A stretch of 64,000 nucleotides of DNA from contig JAKASQ010000002.1 of the NCBI GenBank assembly GCA_021828195.1, positions 1-64,000 on the forward strand, read 5' to 3'. The position numbers and the translations under genes are program-made. The notes below the pieces were generated by a model, which was not told the DNA's origin, did no database searches, and saw only the letters and a program-made list of their open reading frames with translations. Numbering within the stretch: position 1 is the stretch's first letter; each line of letters begins with the position of its first letter. This document shows, piece by piece, positions 8,925-17,924 of this stretch. This DNA is from Thermoplasmata archaeon (lineage in GTDB: Archaea; Thermoplasmatota; Thermoplasmata; Lutacidiplasmatales; UBA184).

Positions 8925-10046
8925 TCAGATGGGCCCGGCGTGCAACGACCCGCAATACCTCGAGAGAAATGGATCGTTCTGGGTCTGGCTCGTGCACAGG
9001 AGCGCCGCGCGTTTTCCCAGGGCCGGAGCGAAGCTCCATCCGAGCCGGAACCCGCCGTTCGCGATGACTAACCGACCCTTCCTTCCGACGATCGGTAGGC
9101 CGTCCGGAGTGCACGGGCGGGATCCGTTGCCGAAACTGAGGACCCGATCGACGGGTACGACTTCCTTCACCGCGGCGAGGATGCTCGGCGCGTGGGAAAG
9201 GCGGTCGGAGAGGTCGAAGTCCCAGCCGCCAGTAACCTTGAGTTCGTTCTCGAACGGGACCACGGCGATCCCCCGGTCCACGAAGATGGTGGCGACCTCC
9301 ACTTTCGCCCGGCTCTGAACGTGCCAGCCGTACCCCTTCACGCCCGTGAGAGGGAGACCGAGCTTGCGTGAGGTCACGCCGGTACTGACCACGACCGCGT
9401 CGAAGTTCGCCGTTGTCCCCCCCACTTGGAGGGTGCCGTCCAGTCCTACATGATCCACGCGCTGGCACACGATCTGGGTCTGGGTCAGTTCGCGGAGCAT
9501 TCTCTGGACGAACCGTTCGGTGTGGACCCATCCGACGGAAGGGTAGAACAGGCTCCCGGCCCAACCCTCCCCCTCCCGCACCTCCACGGGAACGATAGAG
9601 TCCTTCGACGTCGCGACCGTTTGATCCTCCAAGAAATGGGCCCGGTGGTCGTACCGTTCGAGCAGGCCCTTGAGCGTGTACGCGAAATCGTTGTTCTGAG
9701 CGGCCAGCTCCTCGTACCCGGCGACGGACGTTCGCGCCATCTCGCGGAGGACCTCGTCGGTTCCGGGGATGGGATCTCTCTCCAGCTCGCGAAGGCTCGC
9801 GGACAGCCATCTCCCGTCGACGCTTCGAAACGTACAGGTTCCTCCACGCCAGAATCTCCAGACCCGACGAAGGAACGCCAAGGTGTTCGTCCGGTAGGCG
9901 TTGGCCGGCTCGATGATCCCGGCCGCATGATCCGAGCGAGCACCTGGCTTCCCCTCCTCGTAGAGGGTGACCTCTGCGCCCGCCCGCTCGAGATGAAACG
10001 CGGCGAAGAGCCCGACGATCCCCCCGCCAACGACGGCGACCTTCAT
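8925..10046 (-). CDS. FAD-dependent oxidoreductase, DAO family
   Basis: A 373-aa flavoenzyme of the D-amino-acid oxidase/glycine oxidase family. The N-terminus MKVAVVGGGIVGLFAAFHL is the Rossmann FAD motif, followed by the adenine-ribose Glu region (VTLYEEGKPG), and the C-terminus has the family ending SRPCTPDGLPIVGR with ANGGFRLGWSFAPALGK, which closes over the flavin. The ATG at 10046 places the GGGIVG motif immediately after the start, as in the family, so the longer frame to 10175 is rejected. The substrate (a secondary amine, D-amino acid or similar) cannot be told from sequence. Upstream of tbp, no functional link evident. Confidence 0.82.
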   Translation of the reverse strand: MKVAVVGGGIVGLFAAFHLERAGAEVTLYEEGKPGARSDHAAGIIEPANAYRTNTLAFLRRVWRFWRGGTCTFRSVDGRWLSASLRELERDPIPGTDEVLREMARTSVAGYEELAAQNNDFAYTLKGLLERYDHRAHFLEDQTVATSKDSIVPVEVREGEGWAGSLFYPSVGWVHTERFVQRMLRELTQTQIVCQRVDHVGLDGTLQVGGTTANFDAVVVSTGVTSRKLGLPLTGVKGYGWHVQSRAKVEVATIFVDRGIAVVPFENELKVTGGWDFDLSDRLSHAPSILAAVKEVVPVDRVLSFGNGSRPCTPDGLPIVGRKGRLVIANGGFRLGWSFAPALGKRAALLCTSQTQNDPFLSRYCGSLHAGPI

Positions 10047-10259
10047 CGACAGACCCGTTGCCTTCCGAAGGAGTTCAACCCCCTCATCATTGAAAAGCTC
10101 GCCATTCGATCGTGGGCCCTCACGTAGGACCACGTGTCGGTACCGCGGGTGGAGGTCGGGCGAACGCGCTCTCACGTTCCCGAGGGCAGCCGGACCGCTC
10201 GGTTCGAGCTCGGCGCACTTACTAATCCTTGGACTTGTGCACGGTCCGAAGGTTGAGAC

Positions 10260-10646
10260 ATGGCGCGGAGCAGCTGGATAGGCGTACTCGCCGCGTTGGG
10301 CGGGATACTCATCGTCGTGGGAGGGTTCCTAGGGTTCTTTCTCAGCCTCCTCCCGAGCGGCTACGCTGCCCAGTACTCCCTGGGGACGTCGGTCGCGGTA
10401 GCGATCGTCGCCGTCCTCCTCGGGGTCGCCACTCTGATCTTCTCGGGCTATACACGCTACCGGCGAGTGGGGGAAGGCATGGCGGGGGCCCTCGCGTTTC
10501 TGATCCTCGGGGCAATCACGTGGGTGATCGCGGGAGGATGGCTCCTCGTGGTGATCGGCTCGTTCCTGACCATCCTGGCGGGTCTAATCCTCTTGGTCGT
10601 GATCCTCCGGCGCGGGCCCAATGGGCGAAGGTCCGGTCCATCCTGA
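10260..10646 (+). CDS. small four-helix membrane protein
   Basis: A 128-aa hydrophobic protein with four predicted membrane helices: WIGVLAALGGILIVVGGFLG, SVAVAIVAVLLGVATLIF, GALAFLILGAITWVIAGG and the segment around VIGSFLTILAGLILLVVIL, ending in a short basic tail. No catalytic motif or family signature is recognised. It is a single gene between divergent or convergent neighbours. Function unknown. Confidence 0.7.
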   Translation: MARSSWIGVLAALGGILIVVGGFLGFFLSLLPSGYAAQYSLGTSVAVAIVAVLLGVATLIFSGYTRYRRVGEGMAGALAFLILGAITWVIAGGWLLVVIGSFLTILAGLILLVVILRRGPNGRRSGPS

Positions 10647-10762
10647 CATCGCGCGCGATCTCTCGCAGCGCCGTAACTTGGCTGGAAACGCTGCGTCAGA
10701 CCGAAACGGCAGGGAGTTCCCATGCTCGCGGCCGGGGCCCCGAGCCTCGGATCGGCACGATC

Positions 10763-11446
10763 CTACGCGCGGCGCTTCTTCTCGAGCATGAGGGCGTAGT
10801 GGTACGGACCTAGATCCCACTCGGCGTTGGTCTCCAGGCCATATCCCTCCAGGGTGCGTCGGGCTTCCGTTGCGGCGAGCCGATGTTCCACCGGTGGACC
10901 TCCCGGGGTTGATTCCTTCTTCCAGTCCACGTCCACGAGGCGACCTCCCGGACGAAGGATCCGTACGGCTTCCGCGACGGTCGCTGGTGGCACGCCGTGG
11001 AGGACGTTGGCCAGGAGGACGCGATCCGCGAGCTCGCCGGGAAGGGGCACGTGATCCGGCCGAGAGACCAGAGCTTCGATATTGGATCGGTGCCGTTCGG
11101 CCGCCCGCTCCCGGATCAGGTCGATCAGCTCTTGGGAGACATCGACGGCGTAGACCCGACCGGTCGGCCCGACGCGTTCGCTCGCCGGAAAAGTGTAGAA
11201 TCCTGAGCCGGCGCCCACGTCGACGACCGTCATGCCGGGTTGAAGACCGACCCGGCTCCATAGGTTCCGTGCATCCTCCGACCGGTGGCGATCGGGACTC
11301 TCCAGAACGGCACTCGCACGTTCTCGCGTCCAGACCTCCTCGTGCATCTTCCGATGATCCGTATGATGGTGAGACTTCGGACGATGCTCGGGGTGCCGGG
11401 CGGGCACCTCGGCCCGGCGATCGCGGTTACGCTTCTGCGGAGGCAT
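10763..11446 (-). CDS. class I SAM-dependent methyltransferase
   Basis: A 227-aa methyltransferase of the UbiE/Methyltransf_11 type: motif I TVVDVGAGSGFYTFP, an acidic motif II residue (VYAVDVS), motif post-I around ADRVLLANVLHGV and RILRPGGRLVDVDW. Substrate unknown. From this start the N-terminus is rich in His (PEHRPKSHHHTDHRK), and the gene overlaps the end of the DUF302 gene by 20 nt; an ATG at 11347 would remove the His-rich stretch and give a 194-aa protein. Both starts are possible. It sits in a minus-strand run with DUF302 and OsmC genes, a set often seen in stress or detoxification contexts. Confidence 0.8.
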   Translation of the reverse strand: MPPQKRNRDRRAEVPARHPEHRPKSHHHTDHRKMHEEVWTRERASAVLESPDRHRSEDARNLWSRVGLQPGMTVVDVGAGSGFYTFPASERVGPTGRVYAVDVSQELIDLIRERAAERHRSNIEALVSRPDHVPLPGELADRVLLANVLHGVPPATVAEAVRILRPGGRLVDVDWKKESTPGGPPVEHRLAATEARRTLEGYGLETNAEWDLGPYHYALMLEKKRRA

Positions 11447-11825
11447 CCACGGCTTCCTTCAGGCTCTGCTCAATCTCCGCTCCCATGCGCTCGAGCTTGG
11501 GCCGCGGCAGGAACGCGCCGATCAGGCTCGTCGGTCGTTGAAGGGTGATTCGCGTTCGGCCCTGTTCGGAGGAGACCTCCAGCTTACACGGGAGGAGGAT
11601 CGCCACTTCGCGGCTCACGCTGAGCGCGGCGAGGGCATGCCTCGGGGAACAGACGTCGAGCAGAACGATCGGCTCGATTACGGCCTCGGTCTTCTCCAGG
11701 AGGATGTCGTGAACGCGGACGGTGGAGAGGATGCCGAACCCGCGTCGCTTCAGCTCGGCTCCGAGACGGGCGACGGCCTCCTCCACTCCTTCCGTGGAGA
11801 ATCGTTCGTACGTCGAACTCTCCAT
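11427..11825 (-). CDS. DUF302 domain protein
   Basis: A 132-aa protein with the DUF302 pattern: an N-terminal VEEAVARLGAELKRRGFGIL helix-strand, the central VLLDVCSPRHALAAL segment with a conserved Cys and the LPCKLEV strand. Structures of this family show an alpha/beta fold often linked to sulfur or redox genes; no enzymatic role is established. It lies between an OsmC-family peroxide-stress gene and a methyltransferase on the same strand, which supports a redox or detoxification setting. Confidence 0.8.
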   Translation of the reverse strand: MESSTYERFSTEGVEEAVARLGAELKRRGFGILSTVRVHDILLEKTEAVIEPIVLLDVCSPRHALAALSVSREVAILLPCKLEVSSEQGRTRITLQRPTSLIGAFLPRPKLERMGAEIEQSLKEAVDASAEA

Positions 11826-11853
11826 GGTGATCCCCTACCTCCTGCGCGATCTC

Positions 11854-12381
11854 TTACCCGCGCGGATGAGCTCCCGGGCGAAGGGCCGGCTGAGAGTTTA
11901 TCGGTTCGCTCGCAACGAGGTCCGCCGGTGAAGGCGCCGCCTCGCGAACGGCGCTCCCGAGCGAAGGTGCGAGCACCCGAGCGACCACTTGAACGGGGAC
12001 GTGCGCTTGCTCGAAGAGGACACCTACGGGGCAGATCCGGAGCGTCACCCTTAGTGTCGTCTCCACCTCCTCGCTCGACGCTTCGGTCCGAACTTCAAGG
12101 GTGCCCGCGACCCGCTGGATGGTCGGAGCTCCCTTCGGTCGCTCGGCCCTCAACGCAACTCGCATGTCGACGAAGCGTAACTTCCGCCTCTGGGCTACGA
12201 GCCCGAAGATCGTCGTAATGCATCCGGCGAGGGAGAGCACCATCAACTCGAGCGATGAGGTGCCGGCATCCGTCCCATCTTCATCGGACGGTAGGTCGAC
12301 GGTCACATGGTGACCGCGTCCGTCGTCCAGCCGGGTCCTGAAGCCGCCCTCCCAGGCTCCGTGCGCTTCCATACCTACCAT
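11854..12381 (-). CDS. OsmC/Ohr-family protein
   Basis: A 175-aa OsmC-like protein. The two reactive cysteines of the family are present, one in SLAGCITTIF and one in RICPVGVLF; in characterised members they reduce organic hydroperoxides. The beta-rich N-terminal half (WEGGFRTRLDDGRGHHVTV) and the central helix before the first Cys also fit. The last 30 or so residues (SPADLVASEPINSQ onward) extend past the usual domain. First gene of a minus-strand run with DUF302 and a methyltransferase, consistent with an oxidative-stress cluster. Confidence 0.85.
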   Translation of the reverse strand: MVGMEAHGAWEGGFRTRLDDGRGHHVTVDLPSDEDGTDAGTSSLELMVLSLAGCITTIFGLVAQRRKLRFVDMRVALRAERPKGAPTIQRVAGTLEVRTEASSEEVETTLRVTLRICPVGVLFEQAHVPVQVVARVLAPSLGSAVREAAPSPADLVASEPINSQPALRPGAHPRG

Positions 12382-12520
12382 CCTAGTAACACAGATGCAG
12401 AGTAGAAGGGAGCGGAGTCAACGCCACTTGACCCTCTTTGCGGCGGATGGAAGACGGTGCTTCTCGAGCATGGATCGCTCCTCTCGACCACCGGGGGCAA
12501 CGAGGGAACGCGCGCGATCA

Positions 12521-13186
12521 TCAAGGACTCTTCCGTAGCGAGGGGCGGTGGGTCCGCGACTCTCCGCGAGGCCGCCCAGGGAGGAAGCGACCGGTCTCGG
12601 CCATGAGCCGCTGATATTCGGCCCCCAGACGCGGGGAGCGGGCAAACATCCGCTCTTCCACAGCTGCGCGGTACTCCGCGAGCGCGAAGAGCACGATCGC
12701 GTCGATCGCAACGACCGGGCTGAGAAAGAGGAGCGTGGTTCCGATCGACAGGAAGAGGATCGCCGAGTACATCGGGTGTCGAATCCAGCGGTACGGACCG
12801 CCCCGGACGATCGGCTGGGTCTCGGTGATCTGGATCTTCACGGTCGTGTATCGACCGAGGGTGCGTAGTGCCCAGCCAACCAGCAGCGCACCCCCGACCC
12901 ACACGACGAATCCGACGGCCTGAACGAACTCATCCCCGGGGAACCCGAACGTCCATGGGCCGAGGTAGGTAGCGTGGGGGACCAGCAGGACCAGGAGCGT
13001 GTAGAGCAGCAGGATCGAAACTGCTGCGAGCCATACGATCTCGGTCCACGGGGGGACGCCTTCCTCGGTCGCTACCAATTCCTTCGGCCGGTGCTGGGGC
13101 AGACTAGGGCGAGCGAGCGCCACGGCCACCGCGAGGATGAGGAGGGCCGTGAAGGCGAGGCCCTGGGCCACTTCGAGACCGAACAT
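12521..13186 (-). CDS. isoprenylcysteine carboxyl methyltransferase-like membrane protein
   Basis: A 221-aa polytopic membrane protein of the ICMT/PEMT family. Four to five hydrophobic helices are visible, ending with the SAM-binding signature GPYRWIRHPMYSAILFLSIG and the C-terminal EERMFARSPRLGAEYQRLM that follows the membrane re-entrant helix in this family. It probably methylates a small lipid or isoprenoid acceptor; archaea lack classic prenylated CaaX proteins, so the substrate is unknown. It is a separate gene, 139 nt from the OsmC gene downstream on the same strand; that gap shows no clear gene. Confidence 0.85.
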   Translation of the reverse strand: MFGLEVAQGLAFTALLILAVAVALARPSLPQHRPKELVATEEGVPPWTEIVWLAAVSILLLYTLLVLLVPHATYLGPWTFGFPGDEFVQAVGFVVWVGGALLVGWALRTLGRYTTVKIQITETQPIVRGGPYRWIRHPMYSAILFLSIGTTLLFLSPVVAIDAIVLFALAEYRAAVEERMFARSPRLGAEYQRLMAETGRFLPGRPRGESRTHRPSLRKSP

Positions 13187-13264
13187 GCTGCTCCCGATAT
13201 TGTTCTTCTGCGCGGACTCAGGGAAAGCGGGCTGGAAAGGGTTGTGGCCGAACAGAGGGATTGC

Positions 13265-13531
13265 CTACCGGGTGAAGAACGGCGTCACCTCGCGGATCGT
13301 CCGTTGGGTCGGGAGCCCGACGCTCTGGTACAAGCCCTCGAGACCTTCAGCGCTCGGAGCCTCCCACACGCAGTGGGCTTCGGTGGCGTTCGGAACGCCC
13401 ACGATCGAGATCGGCCGGAATCCCGTTGGGATCTGGCCGTTCTTCGCGGAGGCGATCGCCCCCTGCACTTTCGCGATCACGGTCTTCGTGTCTGCATCCT
13501 TCCACTTGTGGCTGATTTCGTAGGTCGGCAT
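13265..13531 (-). CDS. small conserved hypothetical protein (ferredoxin-like alpha/beta fold likely)
   Basis: An 88-aa protein starting MPTYEISHKWKDADTK. The alternation of strands and helices (YEISHKW, KVQGAIASAK, GFRPISIVGV, EAHCVWEAPSAEGLEGLYQ) resembles small dimeric alpha/beta-barrel or DUF3303/DUF4242-like proteins, but no family is firmly recognised. The Trp/Cys/Glu in HCVWEA and Tyr in LEGLYQSVG may form a pocket. Divergent from the HTH_10 regulator at 13632. Confidence 0.6.
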   Translation of the reverse strand: MPTYEISHKWKDADTKTVIAKVQGAIASAKNGQIPTGFRPISIVGVPNATEAHCVWEAPSAEGLEGLYQSVGLPTQRTIREVTPFFTR

Positions 13532-13631
13532 TTTTCATCACCTCGAGGAGGCCTCGTACCGAGAAGAGCAGGTCCGTTGCGAATGCAACGGGCTTATTGC
13601 TCACAGGACGGTGTGGCCAAGGGCAGAGCCG

Positions 13632-14363
13632 GTGCGGATCGTACATCTCCTGATCCAACACCCCTGTCCCCTGTCCGCGCCGGTGACGGCCTCTGCGCGA
13701 GGGCTGCGGGTGACCCACCTCTGCCACCGTGGGAAAGAGACGACTCTCGAGGCCCATTCACCGGATCCGGTGGATCTCGCTCCGCTCCTCGAAACGTACC
13801 GGAACGCGGGGGGCATCGAGCTTTTCCGCGAGGGAGATGGGTCAGCCGCGCTCGTGCGATTCGCTACATGCGCGTGCTGTCGCAGCGGCCGGGTGATTCC
13901 CACGATCGAGGCTGCGGGCAACCTCTACCTTCCGCCCTCGATCTACTCGGTGGAAGGTGAGACGTATCAGTTCCTGGTCCCGGAGGACGGTCTCGATAAC
14001 GAGGTCCTCGCAACGCTGCCCGCGGACGTCCGCGTGCTCCGGATCGGGACCCGAGCATTGACTTCGCTGGGGTTCGAGGACACCTTCCTCGTGCCGGTCG
14101 GCAATCTGCTCTCCAATCTCACACCGCGGCAACGCCAGGCGATCGTGCTCGCGTTCGCCCGAGGGTACTACCGAATCCCTCACGCCGTTACGACCGGAGA
14201 ACTCGCGCAAGCGCTGGAGATTTCGCGGGAGGCGTTCGACGCACTGCTCCGAAAGGCCGAGAACAAGCTGCTGGCCGCGCTCTTCCCCTACCTAGCAGCC
14301 CAGTCGGCCTCCCGAGAGAGCCCGATCTCCTCCGCCCGATCCGCAGGAGCCCCCGATTCATGA
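13632..14363 (+). CDS. HTH_10 (bacterio-opsin activator-like) transcriptional regulator
   Basis: A 243-aa archaeal regulator. The N-terminal half (RIVHLLIQHPCPLSAPV) resembles the sensor region of bacterio-opsin-activator-like proteins, with a Cys pair (TCACCRSG) that could bind metal or sense redox. The C-terminal HTH_10 domain is clear: NLTPRQRQAIVLAFARGYY, then VTTGELAQALEISREAF as the recognition helix unit. The GTG at 13632 gives the family-like N-terminus; the frame is open to a GTG at 13611. A TATA-like CTTATTG lies at 13592-13598. Its stop overlaps the ATG of the C39-like peptidase gene (ATGA), so the two are co-translated. Confidence 0.83.
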   Translation: MRIVHLLIQHPCPLSAPVTASARGLRVTHLCHRGKETTLEAHSPDPVDLAPLLETYRNAGGIELFREGDGSAALVRFATCACCRSGRVIPTIEAAGNLYLPPSIYSVEGETYQFLVPEDGLDNEVLATLPADVRVLRIGTRALTSLGFEDTFLVPVGNLLSNLTPRQRQAIVLAFARGYYRIPHAVTTGELAQALEISREAFDALLRKAENKLLAALFPYLAAQSASRESPISSARSAGAPDS

Positions 14364-15061
14364 GACCCTCACGCACCGGCCCGAGGCTGAAATCCGCTCG
14401 GCGGCGCAGGGACGTACGATCCAAGGGCGGAAGCGCATCCCTAGGCAAACCCTCCCCGCCCCGCTCCCCGACGCGCTTCTGGCCCCAGCACTCGCCATTC
14501 ACCTGCGGCCCGGCGGCGCTCGGCAACGTCCTCCAACAGATCGCCCGGCACCGGCCCCCGGACGTTACGGCGGAGGAGATCCAGATCTGGAGGGAGAGCA
14601 CCGCTCTCGTGTGTCCCGGCTCGCACCCTCTCGGTCTCGCGCTTGCAGCCGTGCGAAGAGGGTCCTCAGCGGTCGTCCAGATCTCCGGGCCGCGCCCGTG
14701 GCTCTGGAGGCATATTCTTTCAGAGCACGCTGGACCCGAAGCCTTGCGCATCTACCGCGCGGCGGAGCAGCGACTCCGGCAAGAATGCACGGAGCGGGGG
14801 ATTCGCGTCCGTTCCTACCGCGAAGGGCCGAGCCGGGCCGGCTCTAGCGCCGGGCTCCTGCTCGTAGATGCGAGGAGCGTAGGCGCACCCCACTCCGACC
14901 CCCACTGGGTAGGGCTCGTCTCCCGGGGCCGAGATCTGCAAGTCTTCGACCCGCTTCGGCGATCGCCTTACCGCTCAGGGCGCTCGCTGGACGACTGGAA
15001 GAAGCGCGCCGGGTTCCAGGGAAGCAAGGTATGGATCGCCCTCCTCCCGCTTCGCGGCTAG
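14360..15061 (+). CDS. C39-like cysteine peptidase family protein
   Basis: A 233-aa protein with the papain-like C39 triad pattern: QHSPFTCGPAALGNVLQ (candidate catalytic Cys49 with the preceding Gln forming the oxyanion hole), DPHWVGLV (His) and LQVFDPLRRSPY (Asp). Such stand-alone C39-like proteins occur as peptidases or as peptide-processing or transglutaminase-like enzymes, often without the ABC exporter fused to true bacteriocin C39 proteases. The first 40 residues are basic and low in complexity, with no signal peptide. It overlaps the HTH_10 regulator by ATGA, so the two probably act together; its substrate is unknown. Confidence 0.7.
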   Translation: MRPSRTGPRLKSARRRRDVRSKGGSASLGKPSPPRSPTRFWPQHSPFTCGPAALGNVLQQIARHRPPDVTAEEIQIWRESTALVCPGSHPLGLALAAVRRGSSAVVQISGPRPWLWRHILSEHAGPEALRIYRAAEQRLRQECTERGIRVRSYREGPSRAGSSAGLLLVDARSVGAPHSDPHWVGLVSRGRDLQVFDPLRRSPYRSGRSLDDWKKRAGFQGSKVWIALLPLRG

Positions 15062-15123
15062 CATGCGGAGGGCCCCGACACCCTCGAGCACCCCGTGGGT
15101 AGACCGTCGGAGCCGTCCGCGGC

Positions 15124-15300
15124 CTAGGAGACCACGGGGATGTTGGCCCCATCGGCCTTGAAGCCCGCGGCACGGTGAGCCCCGTCACAGTACGGCTTCT
15201 TCGAGGAGTGCCCGCACCGGCACAGGGCCGCCGCGACCTTCCCATCGACGATCACCAGGTTCGGCCCGTTCTCCGCGACTTGGACCTCGATCTTCGTCAT
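15124..15300 (-). CDS. CDGSH iron-sulfur domain protein
   Basis: A 58-aa protein with the CDGSH [2Fe-2S] signature CRCGHSSKKPYCDGAH: three Cys and one His ligand. This start (MTKIEVQVAENGP) gives the compact single-domain form; the frame is open to 15423, but the added N-terminus looks like translated non-coding DNA. An AT-rich CCTTAAT element on the minus strand at about 15321-15330 lies 22-30 nt upstream, consistent with a leaderless transcript. Members are redox or cluster-transfer proteins; the partner here is unknown. Confidence 0.88.
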   Translation of the reverse strand: MTKIEVQVAENGPNLVIVDGKVAAALCRCGHSSKKPYCDGAHRAAGFKADGANIPVVS

Positions 15301-15476
15301 CAGTTCATTCAGGACCTCTGGGATTAAGGCGGGTCCGTTTCCTCGGGTACACCAGCTGGTTCCGAGCCCACCGGCTCCGAGGGGAGGGACCGGCTCGCCA
15401 GTCGCCGGCCCCTCCCGCGGCATCCGAAATCGTATAGGGTCATGGCGGCCTACACTCGGTGCTGGAGATCGAGACG

Positions 15477-15716
15477 ATGAGCGCCACAGAGGAGATTCTG
15501 GGAAAGGGAATGGTCGAGGGACTGATCGGCGCCTTGAGCGACAAGCACACCCAGTTGGACCTGCGGTTGAAGGGGGTGACGTTCAATCTGGTCGGGGCTC
15601 CCGTCAAGCTCGAAATGAACGGGACGGTGTCGGTCTCCGTTCACATGCGGGACCTCACCAAAGAGGAGACGGCCGCGCTCGCGGCCGCCCACATCGCCGC
15701 CACCAAGGCGACCTAG
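15477..15716 (+). CDS. hypothetical protein, 79 aa
   Basis: A short protein (MSATEEILGKGMVEGLIGAL...) with an N-terminal amphipathic helix, two or three predicted beta strands (LDLRLKGVTFNLVG, KLEMNGTVSVSVHMRDL) and an Ala-rich C-terminal helix (EETAALAAAHIAA). No family is recognised. It overlaps the 3' end of the convergent gene at 15713 by 4 nt. Codon third positions are GC-rich, as in neighbours. The upstream ATG at 15459 is an alternative start. Confidence 0.55.
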   Translation: MSATEEILGKGMVEGLIGALSDKHTQLDLRLKGVTFNLVGAPVKLEMNGTVSVSVHMRDLTKEETAALAAAHIAATKAT

Positions 15717-16078
15717 ACTAGACGCAGCAATGCGGGTAGAGCGCCGAGCTCTACGCGGATGTTGCCCGTGAGGGCGCTCGCGCCCCTTCCGAGCCACGCG
15801 ACCGGGCGCTTCCCTACCCGGAGGGTCACCGTCCAGCCGAGCTCCGAGAGCCGCCGAGGTATCCGGAGCCCGTGTCGCATCTCCCTGAATCCTCCCGATA
15901 GAAGGAGGCGTGGGAGCTCCTTGGCGAGGGTCTTGACGGGGGCCAGATCCACCTCCAGGTTGCGTCGGTCCGCGTCCATCTCGATCCACGGGATCCCGTC
16001 CCAGTCGATGCTCAGCTGCCCTCCGCTGATCTGCTCGATGAGGGCGAGGCCCATCGGGGCGGGAGGGGATCGGGCCAT
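15713..16078 (-). CDS. hypothetical protein, 121 aa
   Basis: An unrecognised 121-aa protein. It has an N-terminal LALIEQISGG helix, a strand pair GIPWIEMDADRRNLEVDL and a basic, Leu-rich second half (LPRLLLSGGFREMRHGLRI, WTVTLRVGKRPVAWLG). No membrane segments or metal motifs. It converges with the 79-aa gene downstream, the two stops overlapping by 4 nt. Possibly a small lipid- or ligand-binding protein; this is only a guess from the pattern. Confidence 0.55.
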   Translation of the reverse strand: MARSPPAPMGLALIEQISGGQLSIDWDGIPWIEMDADRRNLEVDLAPVKTLAKELPRLLLSGGFREMRHGLRIPRRLSELGWTVTLRVGKRPVAWLGRGASALTGNIRVELGALPALLRLV

Positions 16079-16288
16079 GCTCGTGGAGAGCTCGGCCCCT
16101 TAACCCTCTTCCGGCCCGTTGCGAGGTTGACTGAAAACCTCCTGGTCCCCGATAGGGCCGGATGCCCGGTCGACACGGCCCGGGACGGGCTCGCCGTTCA
16201 CGAATCGCTCCAGTCGTTCTAGGTCAAGTCTTGAGTCAACCGCGCCCGTTCCCAAAGCGTTAAGCCTCCGGTCCCAGAGTGGTCCCCG

Positions 16289-17254
16289 ATGCGCTACGTG
16301 GTGCTGGGAGCGGGCGGGAGCATCGGTAACGCCGTCGCCCGATCCGCGGCCGCGCGCGGTCACACGGTCCGAGCCGTGGCCCGTCACCCAGAGCTCATTC
16401 CGGATCTCCCCGCGGGAGTGGAACGATGCCGTGCCGACGTGCTCGATGCTGCCGCGACGACCGCCGCATGCACGGGGGCCGACGTGATCATCCATGCGGT
16501 GAACGTGCCGTACCCCGGCTGGGCCGAGCTCGTCCCTCGGATCGCGGCCAATGCACGGAGCGCCGCGGAGGCCACCGGGGCGATCCTGGGGTTCCCCGGA
16601 AATGTGTATCCGTACGGCGTGCCCCAGACGAACCCCGTTCTGGAGAGCCATCCGTTCGCGGCCACGACCGTCAAGGGGCAACTGCGGGCCGAGATCGAGC
16701 GCGACTCCATGGCCGCTCACGCGGCGGGGAAGATCCGGCTGGTGCTTCCTCGGTATCCGGATTTCTACGGCCCGAACGTCCTGAACCCGTTGCTCGCCCC
16801 GATATTCGACGGGGCGATCTCGGGCAAGGGCTGCCGCTGGCCGATCGATGCGGATCTTCCGCATGAATTCATCTTCATCGATGACGCCGCGACGGCCATG
16901 ATCCGTCTCATCGAGACACCCGCGGCCCACGGGATCCCCGTGCACGTCCCCGGGCCCGGAACCCTACCCGCTCGGGAGTTCGTCCGATTGGCGTACGCGG
17001 AAGGCGGGCATTCCGAGAAGCTCAGCATCTTCGGGCGCGGGGCGTGGCGCGTGGCCGGCACGTTCAACGCCGAGATTCGCGGAGCGTACGAGATGGCGTA
17101 TCTGTTCGAAACCCCCGTGGTGTTGGGGGGATCGCGGTACGATTCTCTCGTGGGGGAATCTCGCCCGACCACTCCCTATCCCGAAGGTATCCGTCGTACG
17201 GTCGCGTGGTTCCGTTCACCGTCGCGCGGGTCCGGAACGAGCACCCGGCACTGA
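16289..17254 (+). CDS. NAD(P)-dependent epimerase/dehydratase (extended SDR)
   Basis: A 321-aa extended short-chain dehydrogenase. The N-terminal [25 protein letters not shown] carries the GxxGxxG nucleotide motif; NVYPYG supplies the Tyr region of the family, and [11 protein letters not shown] followed by [12 protein letters not shown] is the usual substrate-binding half. The classic YxxxK is not obvious, so this may be an atypical SDR acting as a reductase or regulatory protein. A GTTAAG element at about 16259-16264 may be its TATA box. Its end lies 59 nt before msrB on the same strand. Confidence 0.83.
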   Translation: MRYVVLGAGGSIGNAVARSAAARGHTVRAVARHPELIPDLPAGVERCRADVLDAAATTAACTGADVIIHAVNVPYPGWAELVPRIAANARSAAEATGAILGFPGNVYPYGVPQTNPVLESHPFAATTVKGQLRAEIERDSMAAHAAGKIRLVLPRYPDFYGPNVLNPLLAPIFDGAISGKGCRWPIDADLPHEFIFIDDAATAMIRLIETPAAHGIPVHVPGPGTLPAREFVRLAYAEGGHSEKLSIFGRGAWRVAGTFNAEIRGAYEMAYLFETPVVLGGSRYDSLVGESRPTTPYPEGIRRTVAWFRSPSRGSGTSTRH

Positions 17255-17313
17255 ACGGCGGCCTGAACGAGCGTTCACTGCGGCGTAATAACTCGGCGTG
17301 GATATGCCTCGAC

Positions 17314-17703
17314 ATGGCCGGAGAGACGACGACCTCCTTCCGCAAACTCACCCGCGCGGAAGAGGCCGTGATCGTGCATCACGGCACCGAGCGACCGTTC
17401 TCCGGAGAGTACGAGCACCACTTCCAGCCCGGGACATATGTGTGCAAGAGATGCAGTGCTCCGCTGTATCGATCAAACAATAAGTTCGACGCTCGATGCG
17501 GCTGGCCGAGCTTCGATGACGAGATCCCCGGGGCGGTGAAGCGACTGAGCGATCCGGACGGAATGCGTGTCGAGATCCGGTGCGCGCGCTGCGACGCGCA
17601 TCTCGGCCACGTCTTCGAGGGCGAGGGGCTCACTTCCAAGGACACCCGCCACTGTGTGAATTCGATCTCCCTCCAGTTCGTCCCCGCAGCCGATGCACGT
17701 TAG
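17314..17703 (+). CDS. msrB: peptide-methionine (R)-S-oxide reductase
   Basis: Repairs the R-sulfoxide of oxidised methionine. The 129-aa protein has the MsrB core: [21 protein letters not shown], two zinc-binding CxxC pairs (CKRC and CARC), [20 protein letters not shown] and the catalytic segment [12 protein letters not shown] with the nucleophilic Cys. The ATG at 17314 matches family starts; upstream sequence in the frame belongs to the SDR gene region. A CGTAATAAC element around 17284-17292 is a plausible promoter. Confidence 0.94.
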   Translation: MAGETTTSFRKLTRAEEAVIVHHGTERPFSGEYEHHFQPGTYVCKRCSAPLYRSNNKFDARCGWPSFDDEIPGAVKRLSDPDGMRVEIRCARCDAHLGHVFEGEGLTSKDTRHCVNSISLQFVPAADAR

Positions 17704-17924
17704 CCGTCTCCTTGCGGTCCGTCGCATCGGACCGGCCCGTCGTACCGTGCGCACGGCGAGCCGGGTGGCCCCGCAGCTCGCCTCGCCCGGATCCGAAAGC
17801 CGGGAATCGCGCTTCGCACCGTTCCAACGCTCGTTTGGATGCCGGTCCATCCTGCATGGCCCCCGATATGGAAGAGGTTCCTAACCCGGCGCGATCGACC
17901 GATCGCGAGCAATCAACTTCGACG

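Noticed and set aside
12418-12520. Small gene between the OsmC and ICMT-like genes (frame ending MLEKHRLPSAAKRVKWR)
   Set aside because: Too short (17 codons from the last ATG) and the longer frame is a shadow of the ICMT-like gene; no ribosome-binding site or family.
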